Part shown: in pieces, positions 27,035 through 35,545 of the stretch
Numbering within the stretch: position 1 is the first letter of the stretch
Layout: each line of letters begins with the position of its first letter
Position numbers and translations under genes: made by a program
Notes under the pieces: generated by a model
Databases searched by the model: none
What the model saw: only the letters and a program-made list of their open reading frames with translations
What the model was told of the DNA's origin: nothing
Assembly: GCA_965222695.1 (NCBI GenBank)
Contig: OZ244967.1
Coordinates: 1,116,001 to 1,180,000, forward strand
Length of the DNA stretch: 64,000 nucleotides
Direction: 5' to 3'
Source: UBA7957 sp965222695
GTDB taxonomy: Bacteria > Pseudomonadota > Gammaproteobacteria > Granulosicoccales > Granulosicoccaceae

Positions 27035-27349
27035 TTATGCACAACCTGCCGTTACTTGTTCGATTTTTTTCATCAGTGAGCGATAATCAAAACCCGACTG
27101 CATAATTGCGGTCATTGCATTCGGGTCCTGGGTCATCAGGCCAAGAACAAGCTTTTGTTCTTCGGGGGTCATGATTTTGTCCGCTGTCGCCTGGCCGCAG
27201 GTACAGTTTTCGGGTGTGTCAGCCTTGCTGGCAAGGCAGTATTCCTTTAAAGACTTGTACTGTGAGGAAGTATCGGCCCAGCTGGAAAGACTGAAGCACA
27301 ATAGTGAAAGCACGGTGAGCGGTATGGCGATTCGACTGGCATTTTGCAT
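27035..27349 (-). CDS. Small periplasmic protein of unknown function
   Basis: A protein of 104 residues with a clear signal peptide (MQNASRIAIPLTVLSLLCFSLSSWA, cleavage probably after residue 25). The mature chain has about 79 residues with four cysteines (YCLAS, NCTCGQ and the penultimate Cys), so disulfide bonds are likely. I do not recognise the family. The gene converges with the ABC exporter gene (44-bp gap) and lies downstream of amrS on the same strand with a 127-bp gap. The balanced hydrophilic mature sequence and good signal peptide support it as a real gene. Confidence 0.7.
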   Translation of the reverse strand: MQNASRIAIPLTVLSLLCFSLSSWADTSSQYKSLKEYCLASKADTPENCTCGQATADKIMTPEEQKLVLGLMTQDPNAMTAIMQSGFDYRSLMKKIEQVTAGCA

Positions 27350-27476
27350 GTCTTGATCCTGTTACTGTCCATCGAACGGGAGTATACGCAGCTTGGTTGT
27401 GGGCATGCAATATCAGTATCCTGCTGATCCGGGTTGATATTCTGAAGATGGGTGGAGTCTGAAACCTGAATCCAGT

Positions 27477-28571
27477 TCAGGATCCCGCTATTCGTACCGG
27501 AACCCGTTTCGCACCCCAATCGCCGGGATCGCCTTCGAAAACACCTGCGCACCGAGTACCGCATTCAGGGCACAGGCCAGCCTCTAAACTCCATTCGGTC
27601 ATGGTGTACCAATCACGACCTATCAGTCTCAGTCCGCACTGGTGACAATAGGTGCTGGCGCCGGATTCGTCGTGAACATTTCCCGTGTAGGCATAATGTA
27701 CGCCGTTTTTAGTCGCTATCTCGCGTGCCTTGCTTAAGGTCGCCGATGGTGTTGCAGGCCTGTCGCGCATTTTCCAATCCGGATGGAAGGCCGTGAAGTG
27801 CATGGGTACATCGGGTCCTAATGTCTCCACAACCCATTGACTCATGGACTCAAGTTCACTTGTGGAATCATTAAGTCCGGGAATCAACAAGGTGGTCAAT
27901 TCCAGCCAGGTATCGGTTTCTCGCTTGACGAACTCCAGCGTTTCCAACACGTTTTGCAGATGACCACCGGTTATCTTCCAGTAGAAGTCTTCACTGAAAG
28001 CTTTCAGGTCGATATTGGCGGCATCCATGACAGAAAAAAAATCCTTACGTGGTTCCGGATCAATGTAACCAGCCGTGACTGCGACGGTTTGGATGCTGAA
28101 TTTCCGGCATTCTTCGGCTATATCGATAGCGTATTCCATAAAAATGACGGGATCATTATAAGTAAACGCAATGCTGCGGCAGCCCAATCTGTCCGCTGTC
28201 TCCGCCAGAGTACGCGGTGAAGCGGCATCCATCAGGGTGTCCAGTTCACGCGATTTACTCATATCCCAGTTCTGGCAGAACTTGCAGGCTAGATTACACC
28301 CGGCCGTACCGAACGAGAGCACCGAGCTTCCGGGCAAAAAGTGATTCAACGGTTTCTTTTCTATAGGATCAATGCAAAAACCACTGGAGCGACCATAAGA
28401 CGTTAATACGATTTGGGAATCTTTACAGGCCCTGACAAAGCAAAGACCACGCTGACCTTCTTTCAGTTTGCATGCTCGAGGGCAGATATCGCATTGAATA
28501 CGGCCATCATCCAGTTTATGCCAGTATTTAGTAGGGTGAAAGCTTTCAGGTGTTTTGAGCTGATACATCAT
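27477..28571 (-). CDS. amrS: AmmeMemoRadiSam system radical SAM enzyme
   Basis: A radical SAM protein of 364 residues related to pyruvate formate-lyase activating enzymes. The [4Fe-4S]-SAM motif is C-NLA-C-KF-C-QNW, near residues 93-100. A Cys-rich N-terminal block (CDICPRACKLKEGQRGLC) and a C-terminal zinc-ribbon-like part (YCHQCGLRL...LCPECGTRC) are typical of AmrS. It is divergent from amrB and amrA, the other two members, across a 381-bp region that holds a tandem repeat array. The cellular reaction of the AmmeMemoRadiSam trio is still not established in general. ATGs at codons 1 and 2 compete; the second (28568) is nearly equivalent. Confidence 0.93.
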   Translation of the reverse strand: MMYQLKTPESFHPTKYWHKLDDGRIQCDICPRACKLKEGQRGLCFVRACKDSQIVLTSYGRSSGFCIDPIEKKPLNHFLPGSSVLSFGTAGCNLACKFCQNWDMSKSRELDTLMDAASPRTLAETADRLGCRSIAFTYNDPVIFMEYAIDIAEECRKFSIQTVAVTAGYIDPEPRKDFFSVMDAANIDLKAFSEDFYWKITGGHLQNVLETLEFVKRETDTWLELTTLLIPGLNDSTSELESMSQWVVETLGPDVPMHFTAFHPDWKMRDRPATPSATLSKAREIATKNGVHYAYTGNVHDESGASTYCHQCGLRLIGRDWYTMTEWSLEAGLCPECGTRCAGVFEGDPGDWGAKRVPVRIAGS

Positions 28572-28599
28572 TGAATACCTCTCGCCGGAAGTTTCTTAA

Positions 28600-28656
28600 A
28601 CAGGCACTCACCTCCTATGTAACATATTTCTCCTTACTTGTCTGGTGAGTGCCTGT
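28600..28656. repeat. Perfect 13-bp inverted repeat beside the tandem array
   Basis: ACAGGCACTCACC at 28600-28612 is exactly complementary to GGTGAGTGCCTGT at 28644-28656, with a 31-base loop. The right arm runs into the first unit of the 18-bp tandem array, and the left arm lies 28 bp upstream of the amrS start on the other strand. In RNA the hairpin could form in transcripts of either direction. It may be the founding palindrome from which the tandem array grew. Confidence 0.8.
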
Positions 28657-28912
28657 CCCAACCAGGGTGCCTGTCCCAACCAAGGTGCCTGTCCCAACCA
28701 GGGTGCCTGTCCCAACCAGGGTGCCTGTCCCAACCAGGGTGCCTGTCCCAACCAGGGTGCCTGTCCCAACCAAGGTGCCTGTCCCAACCAAGGTGCCTGT
28801 CCCAACCAAGGTGCCTGTCCCAACCAAGGTGCCTGTCCCAACCAAGGTGCCTGTCCCAACCAAGGTGCCTGTCCCAACCAAGGTGCCTGTCCCAACCAAG
28901 GTGCCTGTCCCA
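28649..28912. repeat. 18-bp tandem repeat array, 14.7 units
   Basis: The unit GTGCCTGTCCCAACCARG is repeated 14 times without interruption (28649-28900), and a partial fifteenth unit GTGCCTGTCCCA follows (28901-28912). Only base 17 varies: G in units 1 and 3-6, A in units 2 and 7-14. There are no spacers, so it is not a CRISPR array. Since 18 is a multiple of three, every frame stays open and gives hexapeptide repeats, but none has gene character. The array fills most of the divergent region 28572-28952 between amrS and amrB and should make that promoter length-variable. Confidence 0.97.
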
Positions 28913-28952
28913 AATTTTATTGGGTTCCGGTTTGCGTTAAGATAGGGGTGAG

Positions 28953-29783
28953 ATGGCGATTTCCCGGAATTCGGGTGGGGGGTTTGTCGTGATAGCAGTA
29001 AAAACCCGGCCAGCTGCGGTTGCCGGACTTTTCTATCCTGATGATCCTGAAGAATTGAGGCAGTGGCTTAAGTCGGCCTTAGGTGATTCTCAGGAATCTC
29101 ACGCGTCTTGTAAGGCTATGGTCGTGCCTCATGCCGGGTATATTTATTCCGGTGGGGTTGCGGCTACGGCTTATAAACGTTTACTGCAATTTTCCCAACG
29201 TATTCAACGAATTGTTTTACTCGGGCCGGCGCATAGGGTGGGCTTCGAAGGAATTGCCGTGCCCACGGTGGATTGTTTCGCGACGCCCTTGGGCACGATA
29301 AAGTTGGACCGCGATGCGATCGATGGTTTATCGGATTTACCACAGGTTATTTTCGACGATTTACCTCATGCCGAAGAGCATTGCCTTGAAGTGCAACTGC
29401 CTTTTTTGCAGGCCTTATTCAAGGATAACGTCACTCTGGTTCCATTAGTGGTCGGAATGACCACCTCACAGTTACTGGCAGACGTGATTCAGCGATTGTG
29501 GGGTGATCAGCAAACCTTGATTCTGGTCAGTTCCGATTTGAGTCACTACCACGATTATCATACCGCCCGGCAATTGGATGCCGAGACTTCCGCTGCTATC
29601 GAGTCGGGGCAAATCGATTTTCTCGACAGTGAACACGCCTGTGGTTATCTGCCCATTCAAGGATTGTTGGAGATCACCACGCGATACGGACTAAAAGCGA
29701 AAACCATCGATTTACGAAATTCGGGTGATACCGCAGGGCCGAAGGATCGGGTTGTCGGATATGGAGCCTATGTCTTCCAGTGA
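28953..29783 (+). CDS. amrB: AmmeMemoRadiSam system protein B (MEMO1 family)
   Basis: A protein of 276 residues of the MEMO/extradiol-dioxygenase-like superfamily. Landmarks are RPAAVAGLFYPDDPEEL at the start, VVPHAGYIYSGGVAATAY, LLGPAHRVGFEG, EEHCLEVQLPFLQ, VSSDLSHYHDYHTARQLD and CGYLPIQGLLE, with the metal-binding-like histidines conserved. The ATG at 28953 has AGGGGTGAG upstream; a GTG at 28989 (VIAVKTRPAAV) is also plausible and matches the usual family start better. The gene begins about 40 bp after the tandem repeat array and overlaps amrA by 23 bp. The cellular role of MEMO proteins in bacteria remains unclear. Confidence 0.93.
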   Translation: MAISRNSGGGFVVIAVKTRPAAVAGLFYPDDPEELRQWLKSALGDSQESHASCKAMVVPHAGYIYSGGVAATAYKRLLQFSQRIQRIVLLGPAHRVGFEGIAVPTVDCFATPLGTIKLDRDAIDGLSDLPQVIFDDLPHAEEHCLEVQLPFLQALFKDNVTLVPLVVGMTTSQLLADVIQRLWGDQQTLILVSSDLSHYHDYHTARQLDAETSAAIESGQIDFLDSEHACGYLPIQGLLEITTRYGLKAKTIDLRNSGDTAGPKDRVVGYGAYVFQ

Positions 29784-30339
29784 ACTGAATGAAAATCATC
29801 GGAAAGAACTCCTGGATCTGGCAAGGGCCTCCATCACATGGGGCTTGAACAACAGCAAATCCATCAATGTCGATTGTGAAGATTACGATGCTGAACTCTG
29901 CCAGGTTCGCGCAACGTTTGTGACCCTGAAAAAGAAAGGTGAACTACGAGGCTGCATCGGAACGCTAAACGCCTACCGCAGTCTGGCAGAGGATGTTGCC
30001 GCCCATGCCTACGCCGCCGCTTTTCAGGATATCCGTTTCACGCCGGTACGTGAGAGTGAGCTGGAAGGTTTACATATCAGTATTTCGATTCTAACCCCCG
30101 CGGTACCCATGGAATTTGACGCAGAGGAGGATTTGATCGCTCAGCTTCGGCCCGGGATCGACGGCCTGATATTGGAATCAGGCGGGAAAAGAGGGACTTT
30201 CCTGCCTTCGGTCTGGGAGTCCGTGCCGCAAAGAGAAGATTTCTTTAAACATCTTAAACGCAAAGCTGGCCTTCCCCTGGACTACTGGTCTGACGATCTG
30301 AAAGTATCCCGATACGAAACCGTCGGATTCGGGGAGTAA
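29761..30339 (+). CDS. amrA: AmmeMemoRadiSam system protein A (AMMECR1 family)
   Basis: A protein of about 192 residues with the AMMECR1 fold. The signature LRGCIGT is followed by AEDVAAHAYAAAFQDIRFTPV, DGLILESGGKRGTFLPSVWE and DYWSDDLKVSRYETVGF. The start at 29761 (MEPMSSSEL) is chosen rather than the farther upstream ATG at 29725; 29770 is also possible. The coding region overlaps the end of amrB in another frame, so translation is probably coupled. Proteins A and B and the radical SAM enzyme AmrS are found together across bacteria and archaea, and all three are here. The function is unknown. Confidence 0.93.
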   Translation: MEPMSSSELNENHRKELLDLARASITWGLNNSKSINVDCEDYDAELCQVRATFVTLKKKGELRGCIGTLNAYRSLAEDVAAHAYAAAFQDIRFTPVRESELEGLHISISILTPAVPMEFDAEEDLIAQLRPGIDGLILESGGKRGTFLPSVWESVPQREDFFKHLKRKAGLPLDYWSDDLKVSRYETVGFGE

Positions 30340-30369
30340 TTTTCCTTAGGCAGGTTCTAAGACAGGCTC

Positions 30370-31140
30370 TTAAAGTATCTGACCCAAAAATTCCCGTGTT
30401 CGCGGATCCTTGGCATCGTCGAAAAATGTGTCCGGCGGGCCGTGTTCCACGATAATACCGCGGTCGGTAAAGTAGATATGGTCGGCGACTTCCTTGGCGA
30501 AACCCATCTCGTGGGTCACTAAAATACAAGTCATGCCGTCGGCGGCGAGTTCCTTGATCGTAAACAATACTTCTTTGACGGTTTCGGGGTCGAGTGCAGC
30601 CGTCACTTCATCGAATAGCATGACGTCAGGCTCCATCGCCAAAGAACGGGCTATGGCAACACGTTGCTGCTGGCCACCTGAAAGATTCCCCGGATAAGAG
30701 TCTTCCTTCCCCTCAAGCCGGACTTTTTTCAGCAAGGCTCTGGCCTTTGTGTCGACCTCTTCCCGCGGCTGCCTCAATACCCGCAAAGGGGCCATCATCA
30801 CATTTTCCAGCGCTGTCTTATGCGGGAACAGATTGTACTGCTGAAATACCATTCCCACTTTTTGCCTCAGTTTTCGCTTGTCGAGATCCTCGTCATTTAC
30901 TTCTATGCCCTCAACTTTTATCGAACCTGATTGAATATCATTAAGCGCATTGATGCATCGTATCAAGGTTGATTTTCCCGATCCGGAAGGTCCGATAATA
31001 CAAATCACCTCACCCTTCATCACATCGAGAGATACACCTTTGAGCACTTCCAGGTCGCCAAACGATTTGTGCACCTGGTCGATGGATACAATCGGCATGC
31101 TCGAGTTCCAGTTTTCAGTCGTCATAGTGCCTGTTTCCAT
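30370..31140 (-). CDS. Polar amino-acid ABC transporter ATPase
   Basis: The cytoplasmic ATPase subunit of a GlnQ/GltL/AapP-type importer, about 256 residues. Walker A is GPSGSGKST, the Q-loop is VFQQYNLFPHKTALENV, the signature is LSGGQQQRVAIARSLA, Walker B is VMLFDEVTAALDPE (Val where Pro/Ala is common) and the H-loop is THEMGFA. The ATG at 31140 overlaps the TAA of the permease gene (TAATG); ATGs at 31125 and 31095 (MPIVSIDQVHKSFG) are alternatives. It is the last gene of a four-gene operon and ends 30 bp from the amrA stop on the other strand. Confidence 0.93.
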   Translation of the reverse strand: METGTMTTENWNSSMPIVSIDQVHKSFGDLEVLKGVSLDVMKGEVICIIGPSGSGKSTLIRCINALNDIQSGSIKVEGIEVNDEDLDKRKLRQKVGMVFQQYNLFPHKTALENVMMAPLRVLRQPREEVDTKARALLKKVRLEGKEDSYPGNLSGGQQQRVAIARSLAMEPDVMLFDEVTAALDPETVKEVLFTIKELAADGMTCILVTHEMGFAKEVADHIYFTDRGIIVEHGPPDTFFDDAKDPRTREFLGQIL

Positions 31141-32048
31141 TAAAGTTTTACCGCAAAGCGTTTTTCCAGTGCCACTGTTGCTTTTGCGATCGGGTAGCAA
31201 TAGATAAAGAAGATCAACAGTGCAAACCCGAAAAAGGGAATGAGTAACTCCGGGTGATTGTCTTCAGCTTCCATTGCCTGGCGGGACAAGGTGATAATTT
31301 CCTCAACCCCGAGCAGAGACACCAAGGGTGTCGCCATGGTCAATATGGCATACCAATTCATCCAGGGCGGAATCATTCGCTTAAAGCACTGGGGAAGGAT
31401 GATCTCCCACATGGTTTGCCGACGCGTGAATCCCAAGGATTCAGAAGCCTCCCACTGGCCGCTGGGAACAGAGATCACCGCCCCTCTGACGATTTCCGAA
31501 ATATTGGCCATAATCGGCAGGGACAGGCCGAATACCGCTTTCATCCAGTCCGGCACGGGTAGAACGGTGAATCCAAGGTCAATTTCAAAGGGGAAGGAGA
31601 GCATCACGATAAACAGCAGAACCAGCCACGGGGAGTTTCTGAACAATTGGGTCATGGATATGCAGAAAATCCGTAGCGTTTTGTTGACCGACAGTTGCCC
31701 CAGGCCCAGAAATATACCCAGTATGGTTCCGATCAGCATGGTAAAAAAACTGATCAGAATATTTAAAACAAACCCCTGGCCTACAAGTAAAGGTAACCAC
31801 TTCCAAAAAGCCGCCAGCGCATCGCTGTAAGTATATGATGATTGTGCAAGACTGATACCCGGTAACAGAATTGCCAGCACGACCACAACCGGTACAATCA
31901 CTCCCGAGCGGGAACTCAACCAGTGGGAGAACTGTAAACTATCGGCTCCGGGAACCTGTGTATTCAGGCGAAAGGGTCTGAGAACGGCCAGATCGGTATT
32001 GGCTTTTTGGTTAATGCCCGGGATGGAGTTCGGTTTTTTTTGTCTCAT
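31140..32048 (-). CDS. Polar amino-acid ABC transporter permease 2 (AapM/GltK-like)
   Basis: An inner-membrane permease of about 302 residues. The start at 32048 (MRQKKPNS) overlaps the previous stop as ATGA and is preferred to an ATG 36 bases upstream. A hydrophilic N-terminal stretch of about 45 residues precedes the first helix (SGVIVPVVVVLAILLPGISLA). The His/Glu/Gln-type permease domain follows (GQGFVLNILISFFTMLIGTILGIFLGLG...), with an EAA-like loop WEASESLGFTRRQTMWEIILPQCFKRMIPPW. The long N-terminus fits the AapM/BztC-like branch rather than short GltK proteins. It pairs with the permease encoded directly upstream. Confidence 0.92.
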   Translation of the reverse strand: MRQKKPNSIPGINQKANTDLAVLRPFRLNTQVPGADSLQFSHWLSSRSGVIVPVVVVLAILLPGISLAQSSYTYSDALAAFWKWLPLLVGQGFVLNILISFFTMLIGTILGIFLGLGQLSVNKTLRIFCISMTQLFRNSPWLVLLFIVMLSFPFEIDLGFTVLPVPDWMKAVFGLSLPIMANISEIVRGAVISVPSGQWEASESLGFTRRQTMWEIILPQCFKRMIPPWMNWYAILTMATPLVSLLGVEEIITLSRQAMEAEDNHPELLIPFFGFALLIFFIYCYPIAKATVALEKRFAVKL

Positions 32049-32800
32049 CGGCCGTACCCCGGAATTTTCAGATTTTTCTCCCATTGATGCATGCCGTAGA
32101 CCACAATTCCAACCAGAAAGATATAGCTGAAAAACAAAATAAGCATCGATGCATTTTGCGCGGTCGAATAGTCATTGTAGATACTGACCATCTCATACAA
32201 TAACTCCGGAACGGCTATAGCCATCGCCTGGGTTGTTGTTTTCACAAGATTGACAAGATTGTTGTTCAATGCCGGCAGGCTGACCCGAAAAGCCAGCGGC
32301 AGTACCACATACCCGTAGACCTGTAGCGAATTCATTGCCAGAGAATCCGCTGCTTCCTTGGTTGATTCAGGTACGGCTTCAATTCCGGCGCGAAAAATCT
32401 CAACGTTAAATGCACCGGCAAAAAACGACAATGAAATAATCGCCCATCCGACATTGGAAATTATCGGCAATTCCAGCCAGCCATCGGGAGAATATGTCGG
32501 TGTGAACTGACCGAGCGCGAAGTAAAAAAACAATAGTTGAACCAGCGGTGGCGTATTGCGAAAAAACTGCATATAGCCCTGGACTAAGGCTCTGACAACC
32601 GGGTTCTTGGAGCCCTGTAACCAAGCGCCGATGATTCCGATAATCACGCTGAGAATAATACAGATGACCGATAGTTTAATCGTCATCCATAACCCGGATA
32701 AGACACGTTCTCCCTGAACGGGATCATAGAAGAAGATAAAATTCCACTTCGGGTAGGTTTCCGCCAGTTCGAGAAAAAAATTCCTAAAAGCGTCTAGCAT
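32045..32800 (-). CDS. Polar amino-acid ABC transporter permease 1
   Basis: An inner-membrane permease of 251 residues from the His/Glu/Gln/Arg/opine family. The domain opens with VLSGLWMTIKLSVICIILSVIIGIIG and contains FRNTPPLVQLLFFYFALGQ, the standard motif of this family. The EAA loop is ESTKEAADSLAMNSLQVYGYVVLPLAFRVSLPAL. It overlaps the second permease by four bases (ATGA). A strong hairpin at 32823-32864 separates it from the binding-protein gene, which is usual for operons in which the binding protein is made in excess. Confidence 0.93.
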   Translation of the reverse strand: MLDAFRNFFLELAETYPKWNFIFFYDPVQGERVLSGLWMTIKLSVICIILSVIIGIIGAWLQGSKNPVVRALVQGYMQFFRNTPPLVQLLFFYFALGQFTPTYSPDGWLELPIISNVGWAIISLSFFAGAFNVEIFRAGIEAVPESTKEAADSLAMNSLQVYGYVVLPLAFRVSLPALNNNLVNLVKTTTQAMAIAVPELLYEMVSIYNDYSTAQNASMLILFFSYIFLVGIVVYGMHQWEKNLKIPGYGR

Positions 32801-32822
32801 AGGGTTTTATCACCGGATAAGC

Positions 32823-32864
32823 ACCGGCGGCAATGCTTTGACAGGAAAGCATTTCGCCGCCGGT
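32823..32864 (-). promoter_or_regulatory. Intercistronic stem-loop after the binding-protein gene
   Basis: ACCGGCGGCAATGCTTT (32823-32839) pairs with AAAGCATTTCGCCGCCGGT (32846-32864) around a six-base loop, with a two-base bulge. No T-run follows on the minus strand, so it is more likely an mRNA-stabilising or processing hairpin than a full terminator. It would raise binding-protein expression over the membrane components. Confidence 0.7.
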
Positions 32865-32888
32865 TTGGCCAGGAATTTATTATAAAGA

Positions 32889-33725
32889 CTACTCAGCCAG
32901 CCAATCCTTCATACGCTCTTTTTGTGCTTCCAGGAAGGCGGTAGGCTGTATACCCCATTTCTTTTCCAGCTCAATCAACCAGCCGGACTGTAACCAGTTG
33001 TATTGGAGGCCGGACATTAACTGTCCAAAGACACAATCCTTTTCCTCCAAAGGTACGGCCAGGGCCCAGGGATTATCATCTTCCGACTGCAGGGGCATTT
33101 CAAAGTCGCCCCAGTTACCGGAGGAAAGATCCGACATAATGGAGGAATCATCATAAACCCAGGCGATGCATTTTTTATCGCGTAGCGCTTGTTTCGCTTC
33201 GGCATTTCCACTGAAGGCCGTGACCGTTGCGCCATAGCGTTCTTCGACGATTTTGTTATAAAAAGCCCCTTGTTTTCCGCATACGGGCTTGTCTTTCAGT
33301 TCATCCCATTTTGTGATGCCCAGTGCCTTGGGAGCCATAATATTCGTGCCGGAAGTATAATAATTCGGCAGTACAATGCCGGTAATTTTACGCCGGTCGG
33401 CCCGATCTGACATGGTTGCAATCATCATATCGATCTTTCCCTCTTCGACGAATTGCATCCGGTTGGAAGACTGTACGGCAACCGTTTCCAGTTCCACACC
33501 CAGCGTATCGGCAACCGCCTGTGCCATATCGACTTCCATACCGACGATATTTCCATCGGTATCTTTAAAGCCCCAGGGTTTGTAGTCTGCCTTTACCCCG
33601 ATGATCACTTTTCCGCGTTCCAGAACCTTGTTGAAACGTTCATTCGTGCATTGAGCTGCAAACGCGGACTGAGCGGTAAAAGAGGCGAACAGGCAGGAAG
33701 ACAAAACAACGGATAATTTCTTCAT
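32889..33725 (-). CDS. Polar amino-acid ABC transporter substrate-binding protein
   Basis: A periplasmic family 3 solute-binding protein of 278 residues. The signal peptide is MKKLSVVLSSCLFASFTAQSAFAA with cleavage near residue 23-24. The mature protein has GKVIIGVKADYKPWGFKDTDGNIVGMEVDMAQAVADTLGVELE, the classic lobe 1 pattern, then the acidic cluster FVEEGKIDMMIATMSDRADRR, where Arg recognises the amino-acid carboxylate. Four mature cysteines (QCTNER, KPVCGK, KKCIAW, KDCVFG) suggest disulfides. It is the first gene of the transporter operon. The specific amino acid cannot be read. Confidence 0.93.
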   Translation of the reverse strand: MKKLSVVLSSCLFASFTAQSAFAAQCTNERFNKVLERGKVIIGVKADYKPWGFKDTDGNIVGMEVDMAQAVADTLGVELETVAVQSSNRMQFVEEGKIDMMIATMSDRADRRKITGIVLPNYYTSGTNIMAPKALGITKWDELKDKPVCGKQGAFYNKIVEERYGATVTAFSGNAEAKQALRDKKCIAWVYDDSSIMSDLSSGNWGDFEMPLQSEDDNPWALAVPLEEKDCVFGQLMSGLQYNWLQSGWLIELEKKWGIQPTAFLEAQKERMKDWLAE

Positions 33726-34093
33726 TACTGACTCCTACTCGGAAGGATTATTGAGTTGTTATTATCAAATATTGACCTGAATTCGTGACTTCAATACACG
33801 CTCTGCAACGGACACTCCCGCTGCAGTGAAGCCACGGATCAAGGCGTATTTAGTAAAAACAGCCATGGGTCAAAAAAGTATTCTGACACGGCTGCCTGAT
33901 TGGTTAAAGTACACCTTAGGCTAAGCCATATAAACCTTTTACCTGTGAAGTTTGCTGAATACCGAAGAATGATGTCGTATTTAGAACGGTTTGTACCCCG
34001 GCGCGGAGTCTGTACATACGAATGAAGTGATACATAAATATTAAATTATTGGCAGATGATGTATCATATAAGTAATCGAAACAATATCTTGGA
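33726..34093. other. Divergent intergenic region (368 bp)
   Basis: The region separates the amino-acid transporter operon (leftward) from the acyltransferase gene (rightward) and must hold both promoters. It is AT-rich near the acyltransferase (ATACATAAATATTAAATTA), with a short GATGATGTATCATATAAG stretch that may contain a -10 element. No gene, terminator or repeat was recognised. Confidence 0.5.
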
Positions 34094-35521
34094 GTGTTCG
34101 CCTTGACCGGCACGGTTCTAATGCCATTGTGGCTGGTGATAGTACTCGCCATTTCCGCGGTAGCGAGTGCTTACCATCACGTTTTGTTGCCCTTTATCCG
34201 GATGTATCTGCGTAGCCGGGAACGCCGCATACACCAAAGACTGGAAAATGAACTTTCCAGAAAATTGCCCGAATATCTCAAGATCAGGCGTAAAACCCGG
34301 ATCGAGATGTTTCTCAACAAGACTGAGGTCAAGCAGGCCATTGCAGAGGCGGTAAAAGATAATCAGGGTACCAAGGAGTTGCTTGAGTATAAGGTGCACG
34401 AATATGCCAAGGAGTTAACCCCCGGTTTCTATGCCTTGTTTTATTTCAAAATCGGTTACTTTCTGGCGCGCAGCTATATCCGGCTGCTTTACGATGTCCG
34501 AATCGGCAAACAGCCAAGCGCTGCAGTTGGGCGTATTCCTCAGTCAGCCAGTGTTGTGCTAGTCGGCAATCATCGATCCAATCTCGATGTCATGATATTG
34601 GCATACCTTGCGGCACGAACCAATATGGTCTCCTTTGCAGCGGGCGAGTGGGCAAAGGCCTGGCCCTTGTCAGTGCTCCTGCACATGAGTGGTTCTTATA
34701 TCATTCGCCGAAATGAAAAACTGCCTCTTTACCGGAGAATTCTTGCTATCCATCTAAGGGAATTGGTGAAAGTTAAAATGCCGCAGGGGATTTTTCTTGA
34801 AGGCGGGTTGACGCGGGACGGAGGCATACAAAACCTGAAACTGGGATTAATGAACTATATACTCAGCGCACTGGGGGAGGAGAATGTTGACGATATTGTA
34901 TTTATCCCTGTGGCGTTTAATTACGACCAGGTACCGGAGGACCGGACACTGATAAAACATCAGGATAGAGGGTTTCAGGGACGTTCCGCTTTTTATACAA
35001 GCTTATCGACGTTTTGGTCGATCGTCCGGGTCGCTTATCGGAAAATTCAGCGTGACGGTTCGGCATTCGGCAAAGCGGTTGTCAGTTTCGGTGAGCCGGT
35101 TTCGATGAGTCAGTGGCTGGCTGAAAACGGCTTTGATAATCTGCACTTCGACGGGGAACAAAAACGCAACCTTGTAGCCCCGGTGGCTGAGGATTTAATC
35201 GCGACGATAAAGGCTATGATCCCGGTGTTGCCGGTATCCATCATATCAACCGTATTTGTCGATTCATGTAAATCCAGTCTCAGTGAATTGGAAGTTCAAA
35301 ACCGGGCATCCGTGGTATTGCAGCGATTCAAACAGTCCGATGCCGTCATCGCTTTTACCGATTCCCAAAGTGCCAAAGCCCTGGCTGAAGGATTGGAAAC
35401 TTTGCTTGGTCGAAAGGTATTGGTTCTGGAAAATGGGTATTATTCCGTCAATAGTGATAATGTTGAATTATTGCGATATTTTTATAATACAACTCGACAC
35501 TACTTGGATGACACGCCCTAA
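34094..35521 (+). CDS. Membrane-bound acyltransferase, PlsC/PlsB-like
   Basis: A protein of up to 475 residues with one N-terminal membrane segment (MPLWLVIVLAISAVASAYHHVLLPF) and a central acyltransferase domain. The catalytic block is GNHRSNLDVMILAYLA (HxxxxD at about residues 157-162). The second block FLEGGLTRDGG matches the EGGxxR substrate-binding motif of glycerol-3-phosphate acyltransferases. FIPVAFNYDQVPE follows as a third block. A long C-terminal part of about 170 residues has no assigned domain. The start is uncertain: GTG at 34094 overlaps its own GGAG, while TTG at 34103 is eight bases from that GGAG. The likely role is phospholipid or related acylation at the inner membrane. 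Confidence 0.85.
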   Translation: MFALTGTVLMPLWLVIVLAISAVASAYHHVLLPFIRMYLRSRERRIHQRLENELSRKLPEYLKIRRKTRIEMFLNKTEVKQAIAEAVKDNQGTKELLEYKVHEYAKELTPGFYALFYFKIGYFLARSYIRLLYDVRIGKQPSAAVGRIPQSASVVLVGNHRSNLDVMILAYLAARTNMVSFAAGEWAKAWPLSVLLHMSGSYIIRRNEKLPLYRRILAIHLRELVKVKMPQGIFLEGGLTRDGGIQNLKLGLMNYILSALGEENVDDIVFIPVAFNYDQVPEDRTLIKHQDRGFQGRSAFYTSLSTFWSIVRVAYRKIQRDGSAFGKAVVSFGEPVSMSQWLAENGFDNLHFDGEQKRNLVAPVAEDLIATIKAMIPVLPVSIISTVFVDSCKSSLSELEVQNRASVVLQRFKQSDAVIAFTDSQSAKALAEGLETLLGRKVLVLENGYYSVNSDNVELLRYFYNTTRHYLDDTP

Positions 35522-35545
35522 AAGTTCAATATCGGTTTTCTTACC

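Noticed and set aside
28649..28912. CRISPR array
   Set aside because: The copies are directly adjacent with no unique spacers, and no cas genes are near.
28638..28992. Several overlapping frames encoding perfect hexapeptide repeats on both strands
   Set aside because: They arise because the 18-bp tandem repeat is a multiple of three and lacks stops. They have no ribosome-binding site, no non-repetitive domain and exist in several frames at once.
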